Below are positions 1 to 8,722 of a stretch of 64,000 bases of DNA, one piece after another. This stretch comes from Microterricola viridarii (GTDB lineage: Bacteria > Actinomycetota > Actinomycetes > Actinomycetales > Microbacteriaceae), in assembly GCF_001542775.1 (NCBI RefSeq), contig NZ_CP014145.1, forward strand, positions 2,480,001-2,544,000. Reading direction: 5' to 3'. A program made the position numbers and the translations under genes. The number at the start of each line of letters is the position of its first letter. Position 1 is the first letter of the stretch. The notes under the pieces are model-generated. The model worked only from the letters and a program-made list of their open reading frames with translations, had not been told where the DNA came from and searched no databases.

Positions 1-454
1 AGAACTCGCTCGGGTAGCGGTCGAGCACGTGCGAGGGCAGCTCGACCCTGTCCAACATCTCGGCGACCGCGGCCTTCGCCTCGCGCCGACCCGTGCCGGC
101 GGTGGCAAGCGGCTCGGCGAGGATATCCCCGACCGTCATCAGCGGGTCCAGCGAACCGTACGGGTCTTGGAACACCACCTGGATGTCGGCGGCGAGCTCG
201 CGCCGCTCACGCCGTTTCGCGTGGGTGATGTCGCGACCGTCGAAGCTGATCCGGCCGCCGGCCACCGGCACCAGCCCGAGAACGGCCTTGCCGAGGGTGG
301 ATTTGCCTGACCCGGACTCGCCGACCAGGCCGAGGCACTCGCCGGCGTTCACCGTGAGGGACACCTCGTGCAGCACACGCACGGGCTTGCGCCGCGTGCC
401 GTAGTCGACGACGAGGTCGGACACCTCGAGCAGGGGCTTGTCGGTCGCGCTCAT
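1..454 (-). CDS. Peptide-type ABC transporter ATP-binding protein (DppF/OppF-like), C-terminus off the left edge
   Basis: About 151 N-terminal residues are present; the gene continues beyond position 1. The fragment has a Walker A motif GESGSGKS near residues 45-52 and a Q-loop FQDPYGSLDP near 95-104, typical of the second ATPase of oligopeptide/dipeptide importers. The ATG at 454 overlaps the stop of the upstream permease-ATPase gene as ATGA, so the two are translationally coupled. It should hydrolyse ATP at the inner membrane face together with the ATPase domain encoded next door. The family call is secure; the substrate cannot be read from the sequence. Confidence 0.9.
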   Translation of the reverse strand, partial: MSATDKPLLEVSDLVVDYGTRRKPVRVLHEVSLTVNAGECLGLVGESGSGKSTLGKAVLGLVPVAGGRISFDGRDITHAKRRERRELAADIQVVFQDPYGSLDPLMTVGDILAEPLATAGTGRREAKAAVAEMLDRVELPSHVLDRYPSEF

Positions 455-2334
455 ACGCGCACCTCCTTCAGATCCGCCTCGGTCGAGGCATCCGTTTCGT
501 CATGGTGGGCGTCAGCCCGTGCAGACCGTGCGTCGTGTGCCGCGTCCAGAGCGGAGCGGCTCTCTGCCCCGTCGAGCGACGCGGCGATGAGCGCGCGGGT
601 GTATGCGCTCTCCGGCGCAGAGAAGATCTGGGCGGCAGACCCGATCTCCTCGATGGAGCCGTTGCGCATCACGACGACGCGGTCGCAGATGTCGGCGACG
701 ACGCCGAAGTTGTGGGTGACGATGACGAGCGCCATCCGGTACTCCTGCTGCAGCTCGCGCAGCAGCTCGAGCACCTCGGCCTGCACCGTCACGTCGAGGG
801 CCGTGGTCGGCTCGTCGGCGACCAGCACAGACGGCTTGCCGCCGATCGCGCCGGCGATGAGCACGCGCTGGGCCATGCCGCCGGAGAGCTCGTGGGGGTA
901 GGAGCGCATCAGGCGGGCGGGGTCGGCGATCCCGACGCGCTCGAGCATCGCGAGCGCGCGTGCCTTCGCGTCGGCACGGCTCATGCCATGCACGCTGCGC
1001 AACGGCTCGGTGAGCTGGTGGCCGATCGTGAACGAGGGGTCCAGGTTCGTCATCGGCTCCTGTGGCACGTAGCCGATCTCGTGGCCGAGCCGGCGTGCGC
1101 GCTCCTTGCGGCCGAGCGATGTGACGTCCTGGCCGCCGATCCAGATCGAGTCCGCGGTGTACTGGCCGGCCTTGGGCAGCAGGTCGAGCATCGAGAACAC
1201 CGTCTGCGACTTGCCCGATCCTGACTCCCCGACGATGCCGAGCACCTCGCCGGGGGCGACGTCGAGGGTGATGCCGTGCACCACCTCGACGGGTCCGCGG
1301 GGGGTCTCGTAGCTGACGCGGAGGTTCTCGATCCGCACCACCGAGTCGACCGCCTCGTGCGAGATCGAGCCCGTGGCCGTGTTCATCGCCTCTGCCCCGT
1401 GCCGCGCCGAGCGCTGCGCGGCCAGCGCGCGGCGCTTCCGGCGGGAGATCGTCGGCGTCTTCACGCTGATGACGTCGGCGAGCGTGGATCCGAGCACCGC
1501 GAGCGCGGCGATCGAGATGCCGAGCGCGAGCGATGGCCAGAGCAGCAGCAGCGGGTCGGTGCGCATCACCCGGAAACCCTCGTTCATCATCGCGCCCCAG
1601 CCCGGCGTCGTTCCGCCGCCGATGCCGAGGAACTGCAGCCCGGCCTGCATGCCCATCGCCATGCCGGCGGTCAACGCCGACTGGATGATGAGCGGCGCGT
1701 AGACCTGCCGGATGACGTGGCGCCCCATGATGCGGGCGTCGGAGAGCCCGGACACCTTCGCCGCGTCGACGTACACCTCGTTGCGGATGGCGAGCACGGT
1801 GGAGCGGGTGAGGCGGAAGTAGCCCGGTGCCATGAACACACCGATGGTGACCATGAGCAGGTCGAAGTTGTTGCCGGTGTTCGCGCCGACGATGAGCAGG
1901 ATGACCATGCCGGGCACCGACTGCAGCGCGTCGCTGATCCAGGTGCCGGTGCGGTCGGTCGCGCCGCCGAAGTAGCCGGCCGCGAGCCCTGACGGCACAC
2001 CGATCCCGATGGCCACGAAGATCGCGACGAGCGCCCCCCAGAGCGTGAGCTGGGTGCCCCAGATGAGTCGGCTGAGCACGTCACGCCCTGTGCTGTCGCC
2101 GCCGAGCGGGTGCTCGGGACTCGGCAGCGCGCGCGTCTGGGAGAGGTCGACGAGGTTGGGGTCGTGCGGCGCGAGCAGCGGGGCGAGCACCGCGACGAGC
2201 ACGATGAGCAGCAGGACGCCGAACGAGATCGCCCCGGCCGGCCGCTGCAGGAAGCGCACGAACACGGCGCTGCGGCGCCCGCCGCGGGTGTCCACTGCGG
2301 CGGTGCCGATGTTGTCGGTGAGTGGGGATGTCAT
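451..2334 (-). CDS. Fused ABC permease (DppC-like) and ATP-binding protein (DppD-like)
   Basis: One uninterrupted 627-codon frame encodes two transporter parts. Residues 1 to about 310 form a DppC-type permease with an N-terminal membrane segment, extracytoplasmic loop and EAA-like loop (DAAKVSGLSDARI). From about residue 317 (an internal Met at 1386) an ATPase follows, with Walker A GESGSGKS at 369-376, signature LSGGMAQRV and Walker B VLVADEPTTALD. No stop separates them. Permease/ATPase fusions of this type are known in actinobacterial peptide transporters, so this is probably natural. Internal initiation at 1386 could also make a free ATPase. The ATG at 2334 overlaps the upstream permease stop as ATGA. 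Confidence 0.87.
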   Translation of the reverse strand: MTSPLTDNIGTAAVDTRGGRRSAVFVRFLQRPAGAISFGVLLLIVLVAVLAPLLAPHDPNLVDLSQTRALPSPEHPLGGDSTGRDVLSRLIWGTQLTLWGALVAIFVAIGIGVPSGLAAGYFGGATDRTGTWISDALQSVPGMVILLIVGANTGNNFDLLMVTIGVFMAPGYFRLTRSTVLAIRNEVYVDAAKVSGLSDARIMGRHVIRQVYAPLIIQSALTAGMAMGMQAGLQFLGIGGGTTPGWGAMMNEGFRVMRTDPLLLLWPSLALGISIAALAVLGSTLADVISVKTPTISRRKRRALAAQRSARHGAEAMNTATGSISHEAVDSVVRIENLRVSYETPRGPVEVVHGITLDVAPGEVLGIVGESGSGKSQTVFSMLDLLPKAGQYTADSIWIGGQDVTSLGRKERARRLGHEIGYVPQEPMTNLDPSFTIGHQLTEPLRSVHGMSRADAKARALAMLERVGIADPARLMRSYPHELSGGMAQRVLIAGAIGGKPSVLVADEPTTALDVTVQAEVLELLRELQQEYRMALVIVTHNFGVVADICDRVVVMRNGSIEEIGSAAQIFSAPESAYTRALIAASLDGAESRSALDAAHDARSARADAHHDETDASTEADLKEVRV

Positions 2335-3272
2335 TTCACACGCGCCTTCGGGTTGACCCAGCCGAGCAGGATGTCGAGCAGGAAGTTGATGACGACGACG
2401 AAGATCACAGTGATCACTGTGATTCCGAGCAGCATCGGGATGTCGCCGTTCTGCGAGGAGGAGAGCGTCAGCGGCCCAATGCCGGGCAGCGCGAAGATCT
2501 GCTCCACGATGATGGCGCCAGAGAGGAGCCCGACGAACATGAGGGCGAGGATCGTCAGCGAGGCCGGGGCGGAGTTGCGCAGCAGGTGCACGACGATCCG
2601 CCAGCCGGGCAAGCCGCGGCTGCGCAGCGTGCGCATGTAGTCCTGGCTGTCGGCCTGGATGATCGCGTTCCGCAGCTGCTCGGCGATCATCACGATCGCG
2701 CCGAGGGCGAGCGAGATCGCCGGCAGCGTGATCGACTGCAGCCAGCCGGGAATGGATTCCGATGGCTGCACGAATCCGACAGCCGGGAACCATTTGAGCT
2801 GCACGGCAAAGGTCATCACGAGCACGAGCGCGACCCAGAATCCGGGAAGGGCGAAGAGGATGACGGCACCGGCCTTGACGACCTTGTCGATCCAGGTGTT
2901 CGGCCGGAGGCCGGCGATGACGCCGAGCACCCCGCCCAGCAGGGCAGAGAGCAGGATCGACACGATCACGACGGAGAGCGTGACCGGCAGTTTCAGGCCG
3001 ATCTGCTTGCCGACCGGCTGGAAGTTCTTCCACGAGGTGCCGAAGTCGCCCTGCACCATGTTGGCGAGCCAGTCGATGTACTGCACGAGCACGGGCCGGT
3101 CGGTGCCGATCTTCGCGGCGAGGGCGGCCTGAGCCTCCGGCGTCGCCGCGCTGCCGAGGAGGCCGAGGGTGGGGTCTGGGATCGCGGCGTAGGCGAGGAA
3201 GAACGTCGCTGTCGCCACCGCGAACAGGAGCACCACCCCGGAGAGGAGCCGCTTGAGGGTGAAGGTGAGCAT
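2331..3272 (-). CDS. ABC transporter permease (DppB-like)
   Basis: The protein has 313 residues with the usual DppB layout: an N-terminal membrane helix (residues about 9-30), a large periplasmic-side loop, then a cluster of hydrophobic segments ending in a basic tail. The N-terminus LKRLLSGVVLLFAVATATFF and the internal EQLRNAIIQ loop fit the binding-protein-dependent permease family. It pairs with the permease half of the downstream fusion to form the channel. Its stop overlaps the fusion start by ATGA, so they are coupled. It lies 76 bases downstream of the binding-protein gene, separated by a strong GC hairpin. Confidence 0.92.
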   Translation of the reverse strand: MLTFTLKRLLSGVVLLFAVATATFFLAYAAIPDPTLGLLGSAATPEAQAALAAKIGTDRPVLVQYIDWLANMVQGDFGTSWKNFQPVGKQIGLKLPVTLSVVIVSILLSALLGGVLGVIAGLRPNTWIDKVVKAGAVILFALPGFWVALVLVMTFAVQLKWFPAVGFVQPSESIPGWLQSITLPAISLALGAIVMIAEQLRNAIIQADSQDYMRTLRSRGLPGWRIVVHLLRNSAPASLTILALMFVGLLSGAIIVEQIFALPGIGPLTLSSSQNGDIPMLLGITVITVIFVVVINFLLDILLGWVNPKARVK

Positions 3273-3309
3273 CGGTTCTTCCTGGATCGAGTCGGGTGTG
3301 GAACGGGGA

Positions 3310-3341
3310 GGGCGGGGCCGCGCAGCACGCGGCCCCGCCCC
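3310..3341 (-). promoter_or_regulatory. Intercistronic GC-only stem-loop between binding protein and permease genes
   Basis: Positions 3310-3322 and 3328-3340 form a perfect 13-bp stem made only of G and C, with a 5-base loop. There is no U-run on the transcript side. It is more likely an mRNA-stabilising or attenuating hairpin that raises binding protein relative to permease than a full terminator; that role is inferred from similar hairpins in other binding-protein operons. Confidence 0.7.
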
Positions 3342-3348
3342 GTCGTTG

Positions 3349-4887
3349 CTAGCCCACGACCTTGATCTGCCGCAGCGTCGGGAACATCATTCCGACGACC
3401 GGGGTCACGGTGAAGTCCGAGGTGGAGATGTAGGTGTTCGTCGACTGGCTCCACACCGAGAAGAACGCCTGCTCGGTCACGAGGGTGTTGAGCTTCTCGA
3501 TCTCTGCCGTCTGGGCGTCACCCGGCTCCGCCGAGAAGACGACGTCGATCTGCTTCTGGATCTCGGGGAACTCCGCAATGCCCGGGTTCGGGTTGTACCA
3601 CTGCGGCTTCGCGATCTGGCGCTCGACCGTGGCGACCGGGTTGGCGTCCATCGCGATCACGGCGACGAACATCGGGTACTCCGGGGCGACCGACATGTAC
3701 TGCATGAAGTCGGTCTCCTTGAAGGTGACCCGGATGCCGAGCTCGCCGAACGTCTGCTCGACAATGGCCTGCCACGGCTGGAACGGCGGCGCCATCGGCA
3801 TCGTCACATCGAATCCGTCGGCGTAGCCGGCCTCGGCCAGCAGAGCCTTCGCCTTGTCCATGCTCGGCTTGTGGATGTCGTTGAGTGCCTTGACGTAACC
3901 GGCGGTCTCGGCGGGGAACACCTGGTTGGTTGCGACGCCAACCCCCTGACCGATCGTGTCGACCATCTGCTGGCCATCGAAGGCGTAGTTCAGCGCCTGG
4001 CGCACTCGCACATCACCGAGCGGCTTGCCCATCTCGGTCGCGCCGACGCGGTCGCTGAACTGCAGGCCGACCCACATGGACAGGCCGGAGCTGACGTTCC
4101 AGTCGTTGTCCGGCGCCATGTCCATGCCGGTCTTGTCGCCGTAGATGAGGTTGAACTGGCCTCCCTCCATGCCGTTGAGCATGGCGGTTGCGTCAGAGAG
4201 CGGCGTGACGGTGAGCGGGTCGAAGGGGAAATCGGCAGACGCCCAGTGCCCGGCGACCTTGTCGAAGTGGTACTCCGCGCCCGGGATCGACGCGTCACCG
4301 AGGGTGTACGGGCCGGAGCCGACGGGCGTCTCGGCGAGCGTGCCGGCAGTCATTGCCTCCGGCGCCATCATGTAGCTGCGGCCGAGCCCCATGAAGTAGA
4401 GGATCGTGTCGTCGCGCTGCGTGAGGTGGATCGCGATGGTGTCTTCGTCGACGGCCTCGAAGCTCTCCACCTTCTGGAAGGCCTCCTGCGAGCGCACGCC
4501 GGCCTTGAGGTAGTCCAGGCTCTGCACCGCGACGTCGGCGTTGAACGCCTCGCCGTTGGAGAACTCGGCGTCGGTGCGGAGGTTCATCGTGATGGTCTTG
4601 AAGTCGTCTGACACCTCCCAGTCGGTGGCGAGGGCCGGCTGGGGCTGGCCGTCGCCGTCGACGGTGAGCAGGGGGTCGTAGATGGCCGACAGGTAGGGGC
4701 CGTCGAAGCCGATGTCGGCGAGGGCCGGGTCCCACGACGTGATGTCGAGGAAGTTGCCGATGCTCAATGCCTTGACGGCGTCGCCGCCCGCAGCGTCTGT
4801 GCCGGAGTCTGTGCTCGTGCCGCCGCTGCAGGCGGTGAGCACGAGTGCGCTGGCGGTGATGACCGCCGCGATCGTTGCCTTTTTCAT
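3349..4887 (-). CDS. Peptide-type ABC transporter substrate-binding lipoprotein (SBP_bac_5)
   Basis: The 512-residue protein starts MKKATIAAVITAS and carries a lipobox LTAC followed by a Gly/Ser/Thr-rich linker, so it should be a membrane-anchored lipoprotein. The body matches family 5 binding proteins: the ILYFMGLGRSYMMAPEA region and the LGDVRVRQALNYAFDG segment are typical. The ATG at 4887 is preferred because the longer reading frame would put an unrelated stretch before the signal peptide. It heads the operon and delivers substrate to the permeases. Family 5 takes peptides, nickel, opines or sugars; the adjacent aromatic cluster does not settle the substrate. Confidence 0.92.
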   Translation of the reverse strand: MKKATIAAVITASALVLTACSGGTSTDSGTDAAGGDAVKALSIGNFLDITSWDPALADIGFDGPYLSAIYDPLLTVDGDGQPQPALATDWEVSDDFKTITMNLRTDAEFSNGEAFNADVAVQSLDYLKAGVRSQEAFQKVESFEAVDEDTIAIHLTQRDDTILYFMGLGRSYMMAPEAMTAGTLAETPVGSGPYTLGDASIPGAEYHFDKVAGHWASADFPFDPLTVTPLSDATAMLNGMEGGQFNLIYGDKTGMDMAPDNDWNVSSGLSMWVGLQFSDRVGATEMGKPLGDVRVRQALNYAFDGQQMVDTIGQGVGVATNQVFPAETAGYVKALNDIHKPSMDKAKALLAEAGYADGFDVTMPMAPPFQPWQAIVEQTFGELGIRVTFKETDFMQYMSVAPEYPMFVAVIAMDANPVATVERQIAKPQWYNPNPGIAEFPEIQKQIDVVFSAEPGDAQTAEIEKLNTLVTEQAFFSVWSQSTNTYISTSDFTVTPVVGMMFPTLRQIKVVG

Positions 4888-5054
4888 CTCTGTCTTCTCT
4901 CGGTTACCGGGGCAAGGGGTGTAACAAGGGAGAGATCGATACCGTGCACAGCTCGACCTACGGTGCGCCGTCGCGCAAAGACTCAACAGGATGCCGGGCA
5001 AGCGACCTCATTCGGTGAGGAGCATCGCCGACACTCCACTGTGCCGTGCGGGTA

Positions 5055-5082
5055 ATTCTACAGTTGTTGACAAGAAAGACAA
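5055..5082 (-). promoter_or_regulatory. Predicted promoter for the ABC transporter operon
   Basis: On the minus strand TTGTCT (5082-5077) and TAGAAT (5060-5055) are separated by 16 bases, a good match to a vegetative actinobacterial promoter. The leader to the ATG at 4887 would be about 160 nt. The -35 box and spacer are covered by an inverted repeat at 5062-5084. Confidence 0.55.
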
Positions 5083-5084
5083 CT
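5062..5084. promoter_or_regulatory. Inverted repeat AGTTGT-N11-ACAACT, candidate operator
   Basis: Perfect 6-bp arms (5062-5067 and 5079-5084) sit across the spacer and -35 of the predicted transporter promoter. A repressor bound here would block that promoter. The binding protein is unknown. Confidence 0.4.
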
Positions 5085-5089
5085 CCGAC

Positions 5090-5131
5090 TTTTCCGGGCG
5101 GATTCGCGAAGGTTTTCCGGGCGGATTCACG
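5090..5131. repeat. Two direct repeats with 23-bp period in the divergent intergenic region
   Basis: TTTTCCGGGCGGATTC occurs at 5090-5105 and again at 5113-5128. The period of 23 is close to two helical turns, so both copies face the same side of the DNA. They lie between the divergent transporter and catabolic operons and could be tandem regulator sites. Confidence 0.55.
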
Positions 5132-5165
5132 CGGGTGCCCGCGGCTCTTCCCGCCGGGGCGGGGC

Positions 5166-5177
5166 ATCGTATACGAT
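5166..5177. promoter_or_regulatory. Perfect palindrome ATCGTATACGAT upstream of the hydratase operon
   Basis: A 12-bp perfect palindrome with a GTATAC core lies 50 bases before the GTG at 5227. A 10/12 match occurs at 9827-9838 upstream of the second catabolic operon. GTATAC-centred sites are typical of GntR/FCD regulators, and such a regulator is encoded at 11414. This is therefore the likely operator for that protein (inference). Confidence 0.6.
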
Positions 5178-5226
5178 CACAGGGTAGTCATCGACAAGGC
5201 AGTCCCCGACAAAGGAATGGTGCCCA

Positions 5227-6012
5227 GTGCTGGAACCCTCTCAGATCACCGCGATCGCCGACGAACTCTTCGAGGCCGATCGCACGCGCAGCATTGTTCC
5301 GCTGCTCACCGCTCGCAACCCCGGCATGAGCGTCGAGGACGCCTACGCGGTGCAGAACCTCTGGGCAGAGCGCAAGATCGAGTCGGGCAGCTGCCTGGTC
5401 GGTCGCAAGATCGGGCTCACCTCCAAGGTGATGCAGGTCGCGACGGGCATCACCGAGCCCGACTACGGAGTGATCTTCGACGACATGGTCTACGAGAACG
5501 GCTCGAGCATCCCGTTCGACAACTTCTCCAACGTGCGCATCGAGGTGGAGCTCGCCTTCGTGCTGGCCAAGCCGTTGAGCGGCCCGAACTGCACCATCTT
5601 CGATGTGCTCTCGGCGACCGACTATGTGATCCCGGCCCTGGAGATCCTCAACTCGCACATCGAGATGGCCGGCCGCACCATCGTCGACACCATCTCAGAC
5701 AATGCGGCGATGGGCGCGATGGTGATCGGCGGCAACCCGGTGAAGCCGGATGCCGTCGACCTGCGCTGGGTCGGCGCGCTGCTGTACCGCAACCAGACCA
5801 TCGAGGAGTCCGGCGTGGCCGCCGCCGTGCTGAACCACCCGGCCAACGGCGTCGCCTGGCTGGCCAACAAGCTCGCCCAGCACGGCTCCAGCCTCGCGGC
5901 CGGCGACATCGTGCTGGCCGGCTCGTTCACCCGCCCGATGTGGGTGGAGCGCGGCGACACGATCCACGCCGACTACGGACAGTTGGGGGCGATCACGTGT
6001 CGCTTCGAGTAG
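5227..6012 (+). CDS. hpaH: 2-oxo-hept-3-ene-1,7-dioate hydratase (HpaH-like)
   Basis: The 261-residue protein belongs to the hydratase branch related to fumarylacetoacetate hydrolase. Diagnostic stretches include LVGRKIGLTSKVMQ, DYGVIFDDM and RIEVELAFVL, the last two giving the acidic metal ligands, and the C-terminal GDIVLAGSFTRP. In the homoprotocatechuate pathway this enzyme adds water to 2-oxo-hept-3-ene-1,7-dioate. The start is GTG at 5227, preceded by AAAGGA. It overlaps the aldolase gene by 16 bases, consistent with consecutive pathway steps. A generic 2-oxopent-4-enoate hydratase role is the main alternative. Confidence 0.88.
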   Translation: MLEPSQITAIADELFEADRTRSIVPLLTARNPGMSVEDAYAVQNLWAERKIESGSCLVGRKIGLTSKVMQVATGITEPDYGVIFDDMVYENGSSIPFDNFSNVRIEVELAFVLAKPLSGPNCTIFDVLSATDYVIPALEILNSHIEMAGRTIVDTISDNAAMGAMVIGGNPVKPDAVDLRWVGALLYRNQTIEESGVAAAVLNHPANGVAWLANKLAQHGSSLAAGDIVLAGSFTRPMWVERGDTIHADYGQLGAITCRFE

Positions 6013-6830
6013 GAGAGCACAGGGCGCCGGGCACCGAGCCGACGCTCGCGGCCGTGCTGGCCGCCGAGACCCGGCCGCAGATCGGGCTGTGGGTGTGCTC
6101 CGGCAGCCCGCTCGTCGCCGAGATCTGCGCAGGCAGCGGCGTCGACTGGCTGCTCATCGATGCCGAGCACAGCCCCAACGGCTTGGAGTCCGTGCTCGCG
6201 CAGCTGCAGGCCGTCGCGCCGTACCCGGTGGCGCCGCTCGTGCGCGCCCCGATCGGCGACACCGTGCTCATCAAGCAGCTGCTCGACCTCGGCGCGAAGA
6301 ACCTGCTCGTGCCCATGGTCAACAGCGCGGCCCAGGCCGAGGAGCTGGTACGCGCCATGCGGTATCCCCCGCTCGGCGTGCGCGGCGTCGGCTCGGCCTT
6401 GGCGCGCTCCGCGCGCTGGAACCGGATCGACGGCTACCTGGATCGGGCGAACGAGCTCGTCTCGCTGTTCGTACAGATCGAGACGGCGGCCGCCGTCGAG
6501 AATGTGGCCGCGATCGCCGCCGTCGACGGTGTGGACGGCCTCTTCATCGGCCCCTCCGACCTGGCTGCGTCGATGGGCGTGCTCGGGCAGCAGGAGCACC
6601 CGGATGTCGTCGCGGCAGTCGAGCACTGCATCCGCGTCGCGACCGAGCTCGGCAAACCGGTCGGCGTCAACGCCTTCGCCCCGGCCACGGCCGACCGCTA
6701 CCTCGCTGCCGGCGCCGACTTCGTATCCGTCGGCGCAGACGTCGCGCTGCTCGCCCGCTCTTCCGAGGCTCTCGCCGCCCGCTACATTCCGGCGGATGAC
6801 GCGGCCCCCGGCGAGCGCGCCAGCTACTAG
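5997..6830 (+). CDS. hpaI: 4-hydroxy-2-oxoheptanedioate aldolase (HpaI/HpcH family)
   Basis: A 277-residue class II pyruvate aldolase. It has the catalytic His region LLIDAEHSP (His about 58), the substrate-binding Arg in LVRAP (about 83), an acidic metal ligand in QIETAAAVEN and the family signature GPSDLAASMG. It should cleave 4-hydroxy-2-oxoheptanedioate to pyruvate and succinate semialdehyde. GTG at 5997 is chosen because it has a GGGGG ribosome site and starts inside the hydratase gene, giving coupling; no other start fits between there and the conserved core. It sits directly before the ThDP enzyme gene. Confidence 0.88.
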   Translation: MSLRVGEHRAPGTEPTLAAVLAAETRPQIGLWVCSGSPLVAEICAGSGVDWLLIDAEHSPNGLESVLAQLQAVAPYPVAPLVRAPIGDTVLIKQLLDLGAKNLLVPMVNSAAQAEELVRAMRYPPLGVRGVGSALARSARWNRIDGYLDRANELVSLFVQIETAAAVENVAAIAAVDGVDGLFIGPSDLAASMGVLGQQEHPDVVAAVEHCIRVATELGKPVGVNAFAPATADRYLAAGADFVSVGADVALLARSSEALAARYIPADDAAPGERASY

Positions 6831-7114
6831 CCAGCGCCCGCGCACCACACAGGCGGCCGTGTGCTTTAGAGTAGACGCGTCAGACGGCCCAGCCGTCGTG
6901 TTCTCAAAAGGGACACTGAGCGAAGATACGCACCGCAGCGCATTCCTCGTGAGACATATACGGACTTCGAAAACCCGCAATATGACTCAAGGAACATCAT
7001 GAACGCTCTGTCGACCGCCGACGCCATTTCTCCCGCGAGCCCGGCCGCAACGCCTGCCGCCCCGCCACCGTCTCCGGGCGCATCGCCGAGGCCCTCGCCC
7101 CGCACGCCACCGAG

Positions 7115-8704
7115 GTGTTCGGCGTGATGGGCAACGGCAACGCCTACTTCATCGACGCCCTCGGCCGGGCGGGCCTGCGCTTCACCGCCGTGCGGCACGA
7201 GACGGCCAGCGTGGCCGCCGCCGACGCCTACTATCGCGCCGGCGGCGGCCTCGCCGTGGCCACAACCACCTACGGCGCCGGCTTCACCAACGCCGCCACC
7301 TCGCTGGCCGAGGCGGCCCAGGCCCGCATCCCGCTGGTGCTCGTCGTCGGTGACGCCCCGACGGCCGGCCCGCGCCCCTGGGACATCGACCAGGCCGCGT
7401 TCGCACGCTCGATCGGCGCCGAGACGCTCGTCGTGACCGCGGCGGATGCCGCGGAGCAGACCACCCGCGCCGTCGAGCGCGCCCTCGCCGGCCGTGTGCC
7501 CGTCGTGCTCGCCATCCCCTACAACCTCGCCTCCGCCCCGGCCACCGACACGGCGCCGCTGCGCCCCCTCGCCCTGCCGACGCCGATCCGGGCCGACAAC
7601 CTCGACACGGATGCCGCTGCGGCAGCCCTCGCGGCGGCGAAGCGCCCGTTCATCCTGGCCGGCCGCGGAGCCTGGCTCGCCGGCGCCGCCGACGCACTCG
7701 GCCGCCTCGCCGACCTGACCGGCGCCGTCACCGCCAGCACCGCCCTCGGCCGCGGCCTCTTCGCGCGTTCCGAGTACGACCTCGGCGTCACCGGTGGCTT
7801 CGGCCAGGAGGAGGCGATGCACCTGGTCGGCACCGCCGACGTCGTGCTCGTCGTCGGCGCCGGTCTGAACCAGTTCACGCTGCAGTTCGGCGCACTGCTC
7901 ACACCGGGCACCGTCGTCATCCGCATCGACGACGAGGAGCGCGCGCACCCCGCCGTGACTCAATTCGTGCGCGGCGACGCCCGGCTCAGCGTCGAGGCCA
8001 TCGCTGCGCGCATCGAGCGCCTCGGCTCGGCCCCGTCCGGCTGGCGCGAGTCGCTCGCCGGGCTGGCCGACGGCAGCCTGCGCGCGCGTCCGGCCGGCGA
8101 GGTCGAGCTGCCCGACGGGCTGCTCGATCCGCGACGGGTCGCCACCCGCCTTGCCGAGCTACTGCCGGAGGACCGCGTCGTCGTCTCCGACGGCGGCCAC
8201 TTCATCGGCTGGGCGAACATGTATTGGCCGGTCGCCAGCCCCAACCGGATGATGATGGTCGGCACCGCGTTCCAGACCATCGGCCTCGGGTTCCCGAGCG
8301 CGGTCGGCGCCGCACGCGCCCTCCCCGACTCCACCCTGGTCGTCACGACCGGCGACGGCGGCGGGCTGATGGCCCTCGCCGACCTGGACTCGGTGATCCG
8401 CACCGCGGGGCGCGCGATCATCGTGGTCTGGAACGACGCCGTCTACGGAGCAGAGGTGCACCTGTATGGGCGGCTCGGCCTCGACCAGACGGCCATGCGC
8501 ATCGAGCAGGCCGACTTCGCCGCGCTCGGCCGGGCCCTCGGCGCGCGCGGCAGCGTCATCCGCTCGCTCGGTGACCTCGCCGAGTTCGAGCAATGGCTCG
8601 CCGCCGACGGAACGGGCACCTTCGTGCTGGACTGCCGGGTCTCCAGCACCATCGTGGCGCCGTACCAAGAAGAGGTGTACGCGTTCAACACGCGCACGAA
8701 GTAG
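7115..8704 (+). CDS. ThDP-dependent decarboxylase/synthase-like protein, apparent 5' frameshift
   Basis: The 529-residue open frame from GTG 7115 is a thiamine diphosphate enzyme of the acetolactate synthase/benzoylformate decarboxylase superfamily. The PYR domain has the ThDP-activating Glu in VRHETASVAAADAY, and the PP domain has GDGGG followed about 25 residues later by ND. The expected N-terminal strand is encoded in this frame upstream of 7115 (about 7064-7114) but has no start codon. The well-placed ATG with AAGGA at 6999 is in another frame and stops at about 7128. One missing base near 7050-7065 would join them. Substrate unknown; a 2-oxo acid decarboxylase feeding the pathway is possible. 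Confidence 0.75.
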   Translation: MFGVMGNGNAYFIDALGRAGLRFTAVRHETASVAAADAYYRAGGGLAVATTTYGAGFTNAATSLAEAAQARIPLVLVVGDAPTAGPRPWDIDQAAFARSIGAETLVVTAADAAEQTTRAVERALAGRVPVVLAIPYNLASAPATDTAPLRPLALPTPIRADNLDTDAAAAALAAAKRPFILAGRGAWLAGAADALGRLADLTGAVTASTALGRGLFARSEYDLGVTGGFGQEEAMHLVGTADVVLVVGAGLNQFTLQFGALLTPGTVVIRIDDEERAHPAVTQFVRGDARLSVEAIAARIERLGSAPSGWRESLAGLADGSLRARPAGEVELPDGLLDPRRVATRLAELLPEDRVVVSDGGHFIGWANMYWPVASPNRMMMVGTAFQTIGLGFPSAVGAARALPDSTLVVTTGDGGGLMALADLDSVIRTAGRAIIVVWNDAVYGAEVHLYGRLGLDQTAMRIEQADFAALGRALGARGSVIRSLGDLAEFEQWLAADGTGTFVLDCRVSSTIVAPYQEEVYAFNTRTK

Positions 8705-8722
8705 CCCTGCCTGGTTCGGGCA

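Noticed and set aside
5046..5996. A long N-terminal extension of the aldolase
   Set aside because: It shadows the hydratase gene, is Arg-rich and lacks homology-like features; GTG 5997 fits the family start.
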